Positions 9,203-10,667 of a stretch of 10,667 nucleotides of DNA are shown one piece after another. The DNA lies in the NCBI GenBank assembly GCA_002167805.1, contig NHBT01000020.1, forward strand, positions 27,614 through 38,280, in the 5' to 3' direction. The notes under the pieces are model-generated. The model was not told the origin of the DNA and did no database searches. It was given only the letters and a program-made list of their open reading frames with translations. The DNA comes from Owenweeksia sp. TMED14. Its GTDB lineage: Bacteria; Bacteroidota; Bacteroidia; Flavobacteriales; Schleiferiaceae. The position numbers were made by a program, and so were the translations under genes. Each line of letters starts with the position of its first letter. Within the stretch, counting starts at the first letter, position 1.

Positions 9203-10018
9203 ATGAATACTTTATTAAAGGGGAAAAAAGGGATCATTTTTGGCGCTTTAAACAGTGAGTCTATCGCCTGGAAAGTTGCCGAGCAGTGTCATTCTTCAGG
9301 TGCGCAAATTGTTTTGACGAATGCTCCAATGGCAATGAGGCTTGGAGAAATTAATTCCTTATCAGATGCCATCAAGGCTCCAGTAATCCCCGCGGATGCA
9401 ACAAGTCTTGACGAATTACAAAATTTGATAGAGAAATCGATGGAGCACTTTAACGGGAAAATTGATTTCATTTTACACAGTATTGGAATGTCTGTAAATG
9501 TTAGAAAAAATCGACCTTACACTGACTTGAATTATGAATTCCTAACTAAAGGGTGGGATGTTTCTGCTGTTAGTTTTCATAAATTATTACAAACAGCGTA
9601 TAAAATGGATGCTATCAATGAATGGGGATCTGTCCTAGGATTAACTTACATGGCCGCTCAAAGAACATTTCCGGATTATAATGATATGGCAGAGAATAAA
9701 TCCTATCTAGAATCTATTGCAAGAAGCTTTGGGTATCATTTTGGGATAAAGAATAAAGTTAGGGTAAATACCATTTCTCAATCTCCTACTGTAACTACTG
9801 CTGGTAGTGGGGTAAAGGGCTTTATGAGTTTCTTAAATTTTGCAGAGAAAATGAGTCCATTGGGTAATGCTACTGCCGAAGACTGTGCTAATTATTGTGT
9901 TACATTATTTTCTGATCTCACGAAGCGAGTGACAATGCAGAACCTATATAATGACGGTGGATTTAGCATGACGGGGGTGAGCCAAAATGTTCTTGATCAA
10001 TTTATGGATGGGGAATAA
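9203..10018 (+). CDS. fabI: Enoyl-[acyl-carrier-protein] reductase (NADH) FabI
   Basis: FabI reduces trans-2-enoyl-ACP to acyl-ACP, the last step of each fatty-acid elongation cycle, using NADH. The 271 residues form a short-chain-dehydrogenase fold. Seen: the FabI-type cofactor start GIIFGALNSESIAWKVAE, LTNAP, PADATS for adenine-ribose contact, LHSIGMS, the catalytic set Tyr149 (in LTYMAAQR), Tyr159 and Lys166 (in PDYNDMAENK; E. coli Tyr146, Tyr156, Lys163), RVNTISQSPT, and the C-terminal LYNDGGFSMTGVS. This marks true FabI and not FabG, FabL or FabV. The sequence is of the Bacteroidota type, including YLESIARSFGYHFG after the catalytic Lys. The ATG at 9203 is supported by the LLKGKKG start; an earlier ATG at 9195 opens only a four-codon frame that ends across the fabI start. 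The stop is 4 bases from the convergent prfC stop. Confidence 0.96.
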   Translation: MNTLLKGKKGIIFGALNSESIAWKVAEQCHSSGAQIVLTNAPMAMRLGEINSLSDAIKAPVIPADATSLDELQNLIEKSMEHFNGKIDFILHSIGMSVNVRKNRPYTDLNYEFLTKGWDVSAVSFHKLLQTAYKMDAINEWGSVLGLTYMAAQRTFPDYNDMAENKSYLESIARSFGYHFGIKNKVRVNTISQSPTVTTAGSGVKGFMSFLNFAEKMSPLGNATAEDCANYCVTLFSDLTKRVTMQNLYNDGGFSMTGVSQNVLDQFMDGE

Positions 10019-10022
10019 GCTT

Positions 10023-10667
10023 TTAGAATTCTGATTTTTCATGAAACCCAAGTTTGTTAAACTTTTCCTTGGACATTTGAAGAGTAAATAAAGAATCGGC
10101 AAAGAAAACAACTCTATCAAATTTGTCCCTAGCGATATATCTCGACTTGTATTTTACAAATTCCTCAAATTGTTGGGAGTCCTCGGATTCTATCCAAAGA
10201 GCTTTGTGTGCAGAAAAATTTTCATAACTACACTTTGCTCCATATTCATTCTCCAATCGATATTGAATAACTTCATATTGAAGAGCTCCGACAGTTCCAA
10301 TGATTTTCCGACCATTTGATTCCAATACAAATAATTGGGCAACTCCTTCATCCATAAGTTGATCTATGCCCTTCGTTAGCTGTTTTGATTTTAATGGGTC
10401 AGCATTATTAATAAATCTGAAATGTTCTGGCGAAAAACTTGGTATACCTTTAAAATGAAGATCTTCTCCTGATGTTAGGCTATCTCCAATTCTAAAATTA
10501 CCTGTATCGGGGAGGCCAACAATATCACCGGAAACAGCAGAATCTACTATAGAGCGTTTACTAGCGAGAAAAGTTAATGGGCTTGAAAATTTCAATAGTT
10601 TTTTTTCTCGTACGTGATAGTAGTTTTTGTTTCTTTTAAACTCTCCAGATACAATTTTAACGAAAGC
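10023..10667 (-). CDS. prfC: Peptide chain release factor 3, C-terminal part (5' end cut off by window)
   Basis: RF3 is the translational GTPase that removes RF1/RF2 from the ribosome after peptide release. The frame reads leftward and is open to the right edge, giving 214 residues, about the C-terminal 40% of a roughly 530-residue protein. The GTPase domain lies off the window. The first visible residues (AFVKIVSGEFKRNKNYYHVR, read from base 10667) are the domain II beta-barrel of RF3, followed by LTFLASKRSIVDSAVSGDIVGL and GNFRIGDSLTSGE. The RF3-specific domain III follows, with FRFINNADPLKSKQLTKGI, LSEEG-like LMDEGVAQLF, GTVGALQYEVIQYRLENEYG and a C-terminal FADSLFTLQMSKEK. The GALQFEV-type segment separates RF3 from EF-G. 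A TTG at 10593-10595 is not the start, because conserved sequence continues upstream. It converges on fabI. No damage is seen. Confidence 0.94.
   Translation of the reverse strand, partial: AFVKIVSGEFKRNKNYYHVREKKLLKFSSPLTFLASKRSIVDSAVSGDIVGLPDTGNFRIGDSLTSGEDLHFKGIPSFSPEHFRFINNADPLKSKQLTKGIDQLMDEGVAQLFVLESNGRKIIGTVGALQYEVIQYRLENEYGAKCSYENFSAHKALWIESEDSQQFEEFVKYKSRYIARDKFDRVVFFADSLFTLQMSKEKFNKLGFHEKSEF

Noticed and set aside
10593..10595. TTG as the prfC start on the minus strand
   Set aside because: RF3 domain II sequence continues in frame to the window edge, so the gene is partial and not short.

Overview
This window comes from a low-G+C member of the Bacteroidota, most likely a marine or freshwater member of the Flavobacteriales. 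The evidence is the gene content and order (ligA, DUF6913, dapA, bamD, rpoZ, coaBC, DUF4835/porD, recN, fabI), which I recognise as a characteristic Bacteroidota neighbourhood. In addition, starts lack Shine-Dalgarno sequences, several starts are preceded by matches to the Bacteroidota promoter -7 element TAnnTTTG, and FabI and the omega subunit are of the Bacteroidota type. Genus-level placement is not possible by eye.

Layout: ten genes run left to right from base 1 to base 10018, and an eleventh faces them from the right edge. Bases 1-735 hold the 3' part of prmC (start off the window). After 21 bases comes ligA (757-2760). It overlaps a DUF6913 gene (2739-3278) by 22 bases, which overlaps dapA (3275-4168) by an ATGA. 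A 28-base gap with a promoter-like box leads to bamD (4197-4997). A 54-base gap, the largest in the window, holds a promoter-like box inside an inverted repeat and leads to the omega-subunit gene rpoZ (5052-5384). This overlaps coaBC (5381-6598) by an ATGA, and coaBC overlaps a DUF4835/porD gene (6591-7499) by 8 bases. recN (7524-9173) and fabI (9203-10018) follow after gaps of 24 and 29 bases. prfC (10023-10667, minus strand, start off the window) converges on fabI with 4 bases between stop codons. No stretch over 60 bases lacks a gene. There are no RNA genes, mobile elements, CRISPR arrays or phage remnants.

The genes are housekeeping but varied: release-factor methylation and recycling (prmC, prfC), DNA ligation and break repair (ligA, recN), lysine/diaminopimelate supply (dapA), outer-membrane assembly (bamD), RNA polymerase (rpoZ), coenzyme A (coaBC), a probable type IX secretion component (porD) and fatty-acid elongation (fabI). 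Tight spacing suggests two to four co-transcribed units with internal promoters before ligA, bamD, rpoZ and possibly fabI.

I found no new multi-gene system. The points most worth a second look are: a Ser replacing the catalytic Cys in the decarboxylase half of CoaBC; an altered SNxSSG loop in its ligase half; an inverted repeat bracketing the rpoZ promoter box; promoter boxes so close to the bamD and ligA starts that leaderless transcripts are implied; and the uncharacterised DUF6913 gene that starts inside ligA.
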